From Comamonadaceae bacterium (lineage in GTDB: Bacteria > Pseudomonadota > Gammaproteobacteria > Burkholderiales > Burkholderiaceae_C): a stretch of 6,345 nucleotides of DNA. This document shows, in pieces, positions 1 through 6,345 of this stretch (the stretch's first letter is position 1; each line of letters begins with the position of its first letter). The notes below the pieces were generated by a model. The model was given only the letters and a program-made list of their open reading frames with translations. It was not told the DNA's origin and searched no databases. The position numbers and the translations under genes are program-made. The stretch lies in contig CANCAO010000102.1 of NCBI GenBank assembly GCA_947374105.1, positions 1 to 6,345 on the forward strand, in the 5' to 3' direction.

Positions 1-969
1 GACGCTACGGGTTGGGACCCCAAGGCTCCCGCCTCGGTACACCGGGCGCGCGCCGCGCTGGACGCCTCCGGCAAAGTGGTGGGCTATGAGTTCATCTCGC
101 GCGGCTTCTCACGCGCCACGATTGAAAGCAACGAGTCTGACCCGCGCGATAGCCTGGTCGGCATGGAGCTGGGCTTGAAGCCCCGCGCCGGTGTGGGCTT
201 TGGCGTGCCGTCTGAGAGCTATGGTTTTGACAACAAGCTGCTTGGTTGGGAGGTGGTGCCTGATCTGATCGCCAGCGCCTCACCGCTGCGTACCTCGCAC
301 ATGCGCGACCCGGTAGGTTTGCAAATTCACTTCGCCAGCGAGCAGTTTATCGACGAGCTGGCCCACGGCACGGGTGAAGACGCCATCGCCTTTCGGCTCA
401 AGTACCTCAAGGCCCCGCGCGACCACGCGGTGCTCAAAGCTGCCGCTGAAAAAGCGGGTTGGCAAACCCGCGTCTCTGGCACGGGGGATAAATCCGGCGC
501 GCTGCTCAAGGGGCGCGGCATGGCCTATGCGCAGCGCGCAGGCACCATCGTGACGGTGATTGCCGAGATCGAGGTTGATCGCAAAACAGGCCGCATCTGG
601 GGCCGAAAATTCACCGTGGGCCATGACTGCGGCCTGATCGTCAACCCCGAGACGCTGCGCTACACGATTGAAGGCGGCTTGGTGCAAGCCCTGTCACGCT
701 CGCTGTATGAAGAGGTGCAGTTTGAGTCCAGCAAAGTCAACAGTGTGGATTGGTTGAGCTACCCGATTTTGAGCCTGACCGATGCGCCAGAGACCATCGA
801 CGTGGTGCTGATCAACCGCCCCGACATGCCCCCCACCGGCGCGGGTGAGGCTACTTGCCGGGTCGTACCTGCGGCGATTGCCAACGCGTTTTTCGACGCG
901 ACGGGTGTGCGCCTGCGCCAAGCGCCGATGACGCCAGAGCGGGTGCTGGCGGCGTTGGCCAAAGCCTGA
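1..969 (+). CDS. Xanthine dehydrogenase family protein, molybdopterin-binding (large) subunit, 3' part
   Basis: This is the C-terminal 322 residues of a molybdenum hydroxylase large subunit; the reading frame is open to the left edge, so the start lies outside. The family binds the molybdopterin cofactor and hydroxylates aldehydes or N-heteroaromatic compounds, usually with a 2Fe-2S partner subunit. Family-like signatures, numbered from the window start: PASVHRARAALD near residue 11, a PLRTSHMRDP cofactor-pocket stretch near 95-104, HDCGLIVNPE at 208-217, and GAGE at 280-283. In the family the Glu of this last motif (here residue 283, codon 847-849) is the catalytic base. It is followed by the usual AIANAFFDATG tail. 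The GTG at 76 is not the start, because homologous-looking sequence continues upstream of it. The overall style resembles isoquinoline/nicotinate-dehydrogenase-type subunits, but the substrate cannot be told. A solute-binding protein gene follows after 20 nt, probably in the same transcript. Confidence 0.9.
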   Translation, partial: DATGWDPKAPASVHRARAALDASGKVVGYEFISRGFSRATIESNESDPRDSLVGMELGLKPRAGVGFGVPSESYGFDNKLLGWEVVPDLIASASPLRTSHMRDPVGLQIHFASEQFIDELAHGTGEDAIAFRLKYLKAPRDHAVLKAAAEKAGWQTRVSGTGDKSGALLKGRGMAYAQRAGTIVTVIAEIEVDRKTGRIWGRKFTVGHDCGLIVNPETLRYTIEGGLVQALSRSLYEEVQFESSKVNSVDWLSYPILSLTDAPETIDVVLINRPDMPPTGAGEATCRVVPAAIANAFFDATGVRLRQAPMTPERVLAALAKA

Positions 970-989
970 CGGCCTGAGCAGGACTGCCC

Positions 990-2051
990 ATGAAACCTTT
1001 CTTGCAATGGTTGACGTTGGCCACCCTCGCAAGCGCGCTTTGGAGTGCTTCGCTTGCCGTGCACGCCCAAGCTCCAACGATCCCCGGCCCGCACGACGCC
1101 ATCCTGATGTACCAGGGCGCAGACCGCGAAGCTTGGTTGCTAGAGCGCGCACGCAAAGAAGGTACGGTGACGCTCTACACCTCCATGGCCCCGACCGAGG
1201 CTGGCCCCTTGCTCAAAGCGTTTGAAACCAAGTACGGCATCAAAACCGAACTCTGGCGGGCTTTGAGCGAGGGTGTGGTGCAGCGCGTGATCAACGAGGG
1301 GCGCACCAAGCGGGCTGTGGCCGACGTGATCGAGACCAATGGGCCGGAGATGGAGATGCTGAGCCGCGAACGCTTGCTGGCCGAGTTCTACAGCCCTCAC
1401 ACGGCCGATTTGCCGCTCGGCATGATCCCCAAACATCGGCAATGGATGCCCGACCGCATCAACTTTTACGTGGTGGCCTTCAACACGCAGAAGGTCAAAC
1501 GCGAAGAACTGCCCAAACATTACGAAGGTTTTTTAGACCCCAAGTGGAAGCAGCGCCTGGGCATTGAAGCGACCGACGCCGAGTGGATGGCTGGCTTGGT
1601 GCACACGATGGGTGAGGCACGCGGCATGGCATTTTTCAAGAAGCTGGCCGAACAAAAGCCCGATGTGCGCAAGGGCCACATCCTGCTTGCGCAAATGGTG
1701 GCTGCAGGTGAAGTACCCGTGGGGCTGACTATCTAAAACGCCAACGCCAAATCGATCAAACAACGCGGTGCACCGATTGACTGGGTGCCGATGGAACCCA
1801 CCCTGGCGCGTCCGCAAGGCCTGGCCGTGGCCCGCAACGCCGCCCACCCGCATGCGGCGGCGCTGCTGGCCGACTTCATGATTTCGCCCGAGGGTCAACA
1901 GCTGCTCAATACTATGGGCAGACCACCCGCCAACCTCAAAGTCAAAACCAACCTGACCAACTTCAATTACGTGCTGACCGATTCGGGTCTGGTGCTGGAC
2001 GAGGCAGAAAAGTGGAACCAGTTGTGGACGCGGATGTTTTTGACGAAGTGA
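990..2051 (+). pseudogene. Extracellular solute-binding protein (ferric/type-2 ABC family), interrupted by one in-frame TAA
   Basis: This would be a 353-residue periplasmic binding protein of an ABC-type uptake system. The ATG at 990 is supported by AGGA at 980-983 (6-nt spacing) and by a Sec signal peptide: basic MKPF, a hydrophobic core, then VHA before QAP, so cleavage is likely after about residue 26. Family-like segments are EGTVTLYTSMAPTEAGPLL (58-74), ADVIETNGPEME (111-122), VVAFNTQKVK (161-170), and, past the stop, RPQGLAVARNAAHPHAAALL and DFMISPEGQQLL. Codon 249 (1734-1736) is TAA. The same frame then runs on without gap for about 104 codons to TGA at 2049. The context ...VGLTI-stop-NANAK matches the usual TxYN pattern, so the ancestral codon was probably TAC (Tyr). 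Translation as read would give a 248-residue product lacking the C-terminal 30 percent, which is unlikely to fold. It may be a recent nonsense mutation or a sequencing error. It is probably co-transcribed with the upstream molybdoenzyme gene. Confidence 0.88.
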
Positions 2052-2052
2052 T

Positions 2053-4131
2053 TTAGAAATTCATACGCGCCGTCAAGCGCACACTGCGGGGCTCCATGGG
2101 GTGCACATGCGTGTCGTTGATGCCCGTACCGCACTGGCCCGCAGTTACCTCGCGCGCGCTGCATGAGGCGTAGTAGTAGGCGATGTCGTTACTGGACTGG
2201 TTGGTGAGGTTGAACACATCCAGACTCAAGGTCAGCGCGTTGCTGGCGATATAACGCACCCCAAAATTGAGCAGTGTAGTCGCGTCAGAACGCACGCTAT
2301 TGAGTGTGTCCAGTGCACGCGGCCCCATGTGGCGCAAGCGCAGACTGGCGCGCCACGGGCCGTCTTGCCAGTTCACGCCCGCGCTCACGACTTGCTCCAC
2401 CGCGTTGTCGATAAAGTCGCCTTCGCCAGGGGGCGTTGCGCCTTCAAAGCGGGCGCGCGAGAGCGCCACATCCAGCTCTACCCCCCACTGGCGATTGACT
2501 TTTCCGCGCAGTGTCGCTTCAATGCCGTAGCGCGTGCTGGGTCGGCCGGGCGCTGTCGTGCCGCTGTCGCCCACATAGAGCAGCTCGGAATCCATCTTTA
2601 ACTGCCACAGCGCCAGCGTGCTGACCCAATCCGGTTTGGGTGTGAAGCGCCAACCCAACTCGTGCCCCAAGCCTTTGACCAAGGTGGGCACGCGCTCTGC
2701 AGGCAAACCGGATTGCGGGTCGCTGGTGATGGTGGCACCGCGCACATCGTTGCTGTGAAAGCCGACACCGACGTTGGCATATAGCTCGCTTTGCGATGAC
2801 ATCGTCCACGCCAACCCCGCCTTGGGTTGCCACAGCGAATCAGTCCCGCTGCCGCTGTTACCCGGACCGAAGACGGGCTCCTGGCCCTTGACCTGGTAGT
2901 TCAACACGTCGCTGCGCAGGCCGACGTAAGCACGCCATTTGGGGCTGAAGTACAGCAGTTGCTGGGCATAAAGGGAAAACGCATCTTGCGACACGGCATC
3001 TTGCCGCACCGTGGTGTCGCGCACCCGCGCCTGCGTCAGGTACAGGCCCACTTCGCCTATGCGGTCACCGCGCCACTGTGCGCCCAGGCTCAGCACGCCC
3101 TCCAACCCGGCGAGCGTGTTGCTCAGTTTGTGGGACGCTTGTGCGCCATAGACGCGACGCCGGTCGGCTTGCTCAAACTGGTCACCCTGTACCGGGCGAT
3201 TTAGGTTGTAGGTGAAGTTGGACCACAGGCTCAGGGCCGAGTCGATGGCATAGGCGCTGAGCTGGGTCTGTCCTAACGCACTGGTGTTGAACCATTGCCC
3301 TGATAGGCTCAGACGGCGCGTCTGGCCACCGTCTGAGGGATCGACTGTGCCGAAGCGCGAGAGCGTGCCATCGTCAATGCTGCGCTGAGGGATTTGGTCT
3401 GTGGCATTCCAGCGGCTGTCATAGGCCATGGCCGTTACGTTCCAGCCCTGGCTTCGCGTACCTTGTGCGTAGCGCAGGACTGCATTGAGCTTGCGCAGCC
3501 CCTCGGCGTTTTGCCAAGGCCCATCGTTACCGACCAGCTCCAACGCCCCCAGCCAGGTTTGGTCATCATCGCTGCGCGAGCCAGCCATCAAGCTGCGCTG
3601 GTAGTTGTTAGGCCCCAGCGTGAACTGGGCAAAAGGCTGCTCCAGCGTGCGCACGTAATCCATGCTGGCACTGCCCGCGAGTGAAAAGTCCCCCGCATCG
3701 ACCGAGTACGGCCCTTTGCGGTAGCGTACGCCAGACACCAGTTCAGGGATCAAAAAGTTCAGATCGGAATAGCCTTGACCGTGTGCGTGCGTTGGCATAT
3801 TGATGGGCATACCGTCCAGGCTGATGGAGAAGTCTGTGCCGTGATCCAGGTTGAAGCCGCGCAAGAAATACTGGTTGGCCTTGCCGTCACCCGAGTGCTG
3901 GGTGGCCACCACGCCGGGCACGGCTTCGATGATGTCACCGGGGCGCAACTTGGGTCGGCTTTGGAATGACTCCCGCTCTGCCGCACCTTCGCTCGCGCTG
4001 TCGGCTTCACCAATCGCCGGATTTCGCGGACCTACGATTTGAATTTCAGGCAAATTTTCGACCTGTGCATGCACCAGGGGTGGGAACACCAAGCAAGCGA
4101 AAACCAAGCACTGTGACCGGTGCAACTTCAT
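2053..4131 (-). CDS. TonB-dependent outer-membrane receptor
   Basis: This is a predicted 22-stranded outer-membrane beta-barrel with an N-terminal plug, which imports a ligand using TonB energy. From the ATG at 4131 it is 692 residues: signal peptide 1-22 ending LVHA before Q23; a TonB-box-like LPEIQIVG at about 27-34; a plug with RPGDIIEAVPGVV (about 62-74), FLRGFNLDHGTDF (about 89-101), DGMPIN, and the histidine-containing THAHGQGYSDLNFLIPEL (about 114-131). The barrel ends EPRSVRLTARMNF, with the terminal Phe typical of outer-membrane proteins. The frame also offers a GTG start at 4167 (12 residues longer). I prefer 4131 because the signal peptide then begins MKLHR, and because the candidate promoter would start transcription near 4166. 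Neither start has a well-placed Shine-Dalgarno site. The last extracellular loop carries two Cys (657 and 667) and an HVH motif. The ligand is unknown. The stop lies one base from that of the converging binding-protein gene. Confidence 0.93.
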   Translation of the reverse strand: MKLHRSQCLVFACLVFPPLVHAQVENLPEIQIVGPRNPAIGEADSASEGAAERESFQSRPKLRPGDIIEAVPGVVATQHSGDGKANQYFLRGFNLDHGTDFSISLDGMPINMPTHAHGQGYSDLNFLIPELVSGVRYRKGPYSVDAGDFSLAGSASMDYVRTLEQPFAQFTLGPNNYQRSLMAGSRSDDDQTWLGALELVGNDGPWQNAEGLRKLNAVLRYAQGTRSQGWNVTAMAYDSRWNATDQIPQRSIDDGTLSRFGTVDPSDGGQTRRLSLSGQWFNTSALGQTQLSAYAIDSALSLWSNFTYNLNRPVQGDQFEQADRRRVYGAQASHKLSNTLAGLEGVLSLGAQWRGDRIGEVGLYLTQARVRDTTVRQDAVSQDAFSLYAQQLLYFSPKWRAYVGLRSDVLNYQVKGQEPVFGPGNSGSGTDSLWQPKAGLAWTMSSQSELYANVGVGFHSNDVRGATITSDPQSGLPAERVPTLVKGLGHELGWRFTPKPDWVSTLALWQLKMDSELLYVGDSGTTAPGRPSTRYGIEATLRGKVNRQWGVELDVALSRARFEGATPPGEGDFIDNAVEQVVSAGVNWQDGPWRASLRLRHMGPRALDTLNSVRSDATTLLNFGVRYIASNALTLSLDVFNLTNQSSNDIAYYYASCSAREVTAGQCGTGINDTHVHPMEPRSVRLTARMNF

Positions 4132-4172
4132 CCGTGAGAGGACAAGAGATGAAGATTTTTTATGCACCCTTT

Positions 4173-4202
4173 ATTTTAAGACAAATATAAAAATCGTCTT
4201 AA
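4173..4202 (-). promoter_or_regulatory. Candidate receptor promoter overlapped by a 7+7 bp inverted repeat
   Basis: This lies in a stretch (4151-4220) that is about 23 percent GC, in a window of roughly 60 percent GC. On the - strand, TTAAGA (4197-4202) and TAAAAT (4173-4178) are 18 nt apart and fit -35 and -10 boxes at 4/6 and 5/6 matches. A perfect inverted repeat, TTAAGAC (4176-4182) and GTCTTAA (4196-4202), has a 13-nt spacer and arms centred 20 bp apart, about two helical turns. The arms sit on the -35 box and against the -10 box, which is the geometry of a repressor site. It does not resemble a Fur box. An alternative promoter pair, TTTCAT and TTTATA, is possible in the same stretch. 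The regulator is unknown. Confidence 0.45.
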
Positions 4203-4254
4203 TGACATATGAAATTAGATCTGTGGGGTGTGCATGCGGGACGCGCTTGATGCT
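4203..4254. other. Intergenic remainder with no recognised element
   Basis: This is the rest of the gap between the dehydrogenase stop and the receptor control region. It contains short palindromes (CATATG at 4206-4211, AGATCT at 4217-4222, GCATGC near 4232) but no stem followed by a T run on the - strand. I therefore see no clear terminator for the dehydrogenase operon, and read-through into the receptor gene is possible. Confidence 0.4.
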
Positions 4255-5235
4255 TTAAGGCACAGGCCTGTTAAGCGCAAAGTCCGGATTGACAAGGCCC
4301 GTGGTTCGCCCGGCACAGAAGTGGTTGATGTTCTCAAATGCCAGACCAAAGTAGCGCTCGTAGTTGTCCTGCTCCACAAACCCTAAGTGCGGCGTGCACA
4401 GCGCGTTGGGCCGTTGCAGCAGCGGGTGGGCCGCACCGAGCACGGGCTCGTCTTCATACACATCTACTGCGGCAAAGCCGGGGCGACCCTGTTGCAAGGC
4501 CTGCACTAAAGCACCCGGCGCGACCAACTCGGCGCGGCTGGTGTTGACCAACAGCGCGCTGGGCTTCATGCCAGCAAGGTCGGCCGCCGTCACCATGCCA
4601 GCGGTGTCGGCGTTCAAGCGCACGTGCAGGCTGATGACGTCGCTCTCCGAAAAGAAGGCTTGCTTTGAGGGGGCCACATCAACCCCATCAGCCTGCGCTT
4701 GTGCCAAAGAACCCGCACGGCCCCAGGCCCACACCTTCATGCCAAAGGCTTTGCCGTAGGCCGCCACTTGCTTGCCGATGCGGCCATAGCTCCACACGCC
4801 CAGACGTTGGCCGTGTAACTGCTGCCCTACCGAGCCCTGCCACAGGCCGCTGTGCAAGCGATTGACCTCCGCCACCACGTTGCGGCGGCTGGCCAACAAC
4901 AGCGCCCACGTCAACTCGGCGGTGGCCGCGCCCGTGCCGCTGCCCTCTAGCACTGCAATACCTCTTTGCGTGCATGCCGCCAAGTCCACATGACCGGCTA
5001 ACTTGCCGGTCTGGCTGATGACGCGCAATTGCGGCAAACGATCCAGCAAATCCGCCGTGATGCGCGTGCGCTCGCGCGTCAAGACGATAGCTTGCGCATC
5101 GGCAAAACGCGCCGCCAAGGCTGACACGTCTTTCACGTTGTCCTTGTAAATTGTGACCTCGTGATCGGCCAGTGCCGAGAAGCACTTGAGGTGCCGAACA
5201 CAGTCTTGGTAGTCGTCGGGGATGGCGATTTTCAT
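4255..5235 (-). CDS. D-2-hydroxyacid dehydrogenase family protein (NAD-dependent)
   Basis: This is a cytoplasmic oxidoreductase of the D-isomer-specific 2-hydroxyacid dehydrogenase family, which interconverts 2-keto acids and D-2-hydroxy acids with NAD(P)H. It has 326 residues, a normal family length. The N-terminal substrate domain starts MKIAIPDDYQD and includes TRERTRIT (53-60) and SQTGKLAGHVD (74-84). The Rossmann domain starts at LGVWSYGRIG (145-154). The expected catalytic triad is present: Arg234 in NTSRAELV, Glu263 in DVYEDEP, and His283 in TPHLGF. In the nucleotide-binding loop the first Gly of GxGxxG is Ser149, which is unusual; related proteins, as I recall them, have WGYGKIG here. 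The ATG at 5235 has AAGG (5242-5245 on the + strand as CCTT) at a 6-nt spacing. It follows the AbrB-type permease gene by 18 nt, so the two are probably one operon, with this enzyme acting on a compound the permease moves. The exact substrate is unknown. It resembles the phosphoglycerate-dehydrogenase-like subgroup, but is unlikely to be SerA because it lacks an ACT domain. Confidence 0.92.
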   Translation of the reverse strand: MKIAIPDDYQDCVRHLKCFSALADHEVTIYKDNVKDVSALAARFADAQAIVLTRERTRITADLLDRLPQLRVISQTGKLAGHVDLAACTQRGIAVLEGSGTGAATAELTWALLLASRRNVVAEVNRLHSGLWQGSVGQQLHGQRLGVWSYGRIGKQVAAYGKAFGMKVWAWGRAGSLAQAQADGVDVAPSKQAFFSESDVISLHVRLNADTAGMVTAADLAGMKPSALLVNTSRAELVAPGALVQALQQGRPGFAAVDVYEDEPVLGAAHPLLQRPNALCTPHLGFVEQDNYERYFGLAFENINHFCAGRTTGLVNPDFALNRPVP

Positions 5236-5253
5236 GGTTTGCCTTGTGTTGAA

Positions 5254-6327
5254 TCAGGCCCGAATCCAGCCATGTTTCAACATGGCTTTGGACGTGATTT
5301 GCGTGAGGAAGATGGTGCACAAAATGCGCGTCAAATGAAAGGCGGTGACGATGGGCGCGCCCAGGCCGAAGGTTTTGGAGATCAGGCCCATCTCGGTCAT
5401 GCCGCCGGGGGCCAGGGACAAAAAGGCCGTCATCACCGGCAGCTTTGCACCCAGGGCAATCCCCATGGACACGCCTATGCACACCAGCAAAATGCCCAGC
5501 GTGATACCCGCCACGGCCAGCAGGGTGCGCGGGGCACGGGTGAAAAATTCACGCGTCATGTTTTGCCCCAAGCCCCAGCCAATCACCGCTTGGGCCACGG
5601 TCATGCCGAGCTCGGGCAAGCGCGCGCTGCCCTGCTGGAACGCAAATACAGCGCCCATCACCAGTGCCCCCAACACCCAGGCATTGGGCAGGTGCAGCCG
5701 GGCAAACATCCAGCCAACGATGCACGCCATCAGCAGCAAGCCCGCCACCCATTCCAAGGCCAACACGGCGGCTCCACCGGCTGATGGCGCAGGGCTCAAC
5801 CCGGTGGCCCACACGATGAAGGAGGCTGTGAAAGTCACCATCATGATGCGCACTGCGTGCGCTGAAGCGACCACCGCCGCGTCGGCCCCGGCACGCTGGG
5901 CCTGCACGGACATCTCTGCTGAAGCTCCGAGTGCCACGGCGTATATGGCGGTAGGGCCATCCACCTGTGTCAAACGCTGCAACCAGCGTGCGGACAAGGC
6001 CGACATCACCAGCCCGGTGAGCGCACCCAGCAGCAACCAGCCCGCCATGTCGGTGATCTGCCCCAGAACGGCGGGCGTGAAGTAGAGACCGATAGCAGTG
6101 CCAATGTAGATTTGCGCGGCCTTGCGTGCCCGCACGGGTTGGCGGTGCGACTGGCCGCCTAAGCTGATGCAGGCCACACCCAACATGGAACCCAAGAGCC
6201 ACGGCAATGGCATGTGAATGGCGGATGCAATGCTGCCGCCTAAAGCGGCGCAGGCAATGGTAAGCAGCAAACGCAAGGGCTGCGACCAAGCCACCTCCGA
6301 ACGACTTGGTGAAGGCTCAGAACTCAT
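5254..6327 (-). CDS. AbrB family membrane protein (putative permease with duplicated domain)
   Basis: This 357-residue inner-membrane protein has about ten hydrophobic segments after a hydrophilic N-terminus of about 16 residues. It belongs to the Gram-negative AbrB duplication family, often misnamed transcriptional regulator; it has no DNA-binding domain. The two halves align without gaps at an offset of 174 residues: W43/W217, G46/G220, G76/G250, G80/G254, E138-M139/E312-M313, H157/H331 and R160/R334. The motif APGGMTEM (306-313) is canonical in the second half, while the first half has LGASAEM (133-139). Family members have been proposed to be transporters, with weak functional evidence. 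The ATG at 6327 fits the topology, but the frame stays open to the right edge with no other start codon, and no strong ribosome-binding site is visible, so a start further upstream is possible. It lies 18 nt before the dehydrogenase gene and is probably co-transcribed with it. Confidence 0.9.
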   Translation of the reverse strand: MSSEPSPSRSEVAWSQPLRLLLTIACAALGGSIASAIHMPLPWLLGSMLGVACISLGGQSHRQPVRARKAAQIYIGTAIGLYFTPAVLGQITDMAGWLLLGALTGLVMSALSARWLQRLTQVDGPTAIYAVALGASAEMSVQAQRAGADAAVVASAHAVRIMMVTFTASFIVWATGLSPAPSAGGAAVLALEWVAGLLLMACIVGWMFARLHLPNAWVLGALVMGAVFAFQQGSARLPELGMTVAQAVIGWGLGQNMTREFFTRAPRTLLAVAGITLGILLVCIGVSMGIALGAKLPVMTAFLSLAPGGMTEMGLISKTFGLGAPIVTAFHLTRILCTIFLTQITSKAMLKHGWIRA

Positions 6328-6345
6328 GTGACTGCGCTCATGTGG

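Noticed and set aside
1734..1736. Programmed stop-codon readthrough or recoding
   Set aside because: TAA is the strongest stop codon. No recoding is known for it in this kind of organism, and no special downstream structure was evident. A mutation or error is simpler.
1785..2051. Separate 88-codon gene starting at GTG 1785
   Set aside because: It is in the same frame as the binding-protein gene, has no Shine-Dalgarno site, and encodes the C-terminal part of that protein. It is the remnant after the TAA.
4165..4167. GTG at 4167 as the start of the receptor gene
   Set aside because: The AAAGG before it directly abuts the GTG, leaving no spacing. The added 12 residues are not signal-peptide-like, and the candidate promoter would place transcription start at about this point. 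It remains a possible alternative.
4203..4254. Rho-independent terminator after the dehydrogenase gene
   Set aside because: Only 4-bp stems can be drawn and no T run follows on the - strand.
4688..5482. Long antisense or alternate-frame open frames (for example 4688-5482, 5161-5784, 5345-6085, 5549-6289)
   Set aside because: They overlap well-supported genes in other frames, have biased low-complexity composition (His, Arg, Gly, Ala) and match no family. They are typical shadows in GC-rich DNA.
6324..6345. End of another - strand gene overlapping the permease start by ATGA
   Set aside because: On the - strand a TGA at 6324-6326 overlaps the ATG at 6325-6327, which could be a coupled gene junction. 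Only about six codons are visible, so it cannot be supported.

Overview
The window looks like ordinary chromosomal DNA from a GC-rich betaproteobacterium, most likely of the order Burkholderiales and perhaps Comamonadaceae-like. This is inferred from codon choice and from the mix of gene families (a xanthine-dehydrogenase-type molybdoenzyme, a ferric-type periplasmic binding protein, a TonB-dependent receptor, a D-2-hydroxyacid dehydrogenase and an AbrB-type permease). No database search was possible. I see no mobile element, CRISPR array, tRNA, rRNA or phage gene.

Layout: On the + strand, the 3' end of a molybdopterin-binding subunit gene (1-969) is followed after 20 nt by a gene for a secreted solute-binding protein (990-2051). 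That second gene is broken by one in-frame TAA at 1734-1736, yet the frame on both sides reads as one intact, conserved protein. These two genes meet the rest of the window tail to tail: a TonB-dependent receptor gene on the - strand ends one base away (2053-4131). Upstream of the receptor is an AT-rich stretch with a 7+7 bp inverted repeat lying on a candidate promoter. Behind it, also on the - strand, are a D-2-hydroxyacid dehydrogenase (4255-5235) and an AbrB-family membrane protein (5254-6327). They are 18 nt apart, with the permease gene first, so they probably form an operon that begins near or beyond the right edge.

How they may work together: The + strand pair suggests periplasmic capture of a small molecule next to a molybdenum hydroxylase. 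The - strand pair suggests a membrane carrier coupled to cytoplasmic 2-keto/2-hydroxy acid reduction or oxidation. The receptor has its own apparent control region and probably imports a scarce ligand across the outer membrane. None of the substrates can be read from the sequence.

The points most worth a second look are the single nonsense codon in the binding-protein gene, the inverted repeat over the receptor promoter, the Ser in place of the first Rossmann glycine of the dehydrogenase, and the gap-free 174-residue internal duplication of the permease. I did not find a convincing new multi-gene system.
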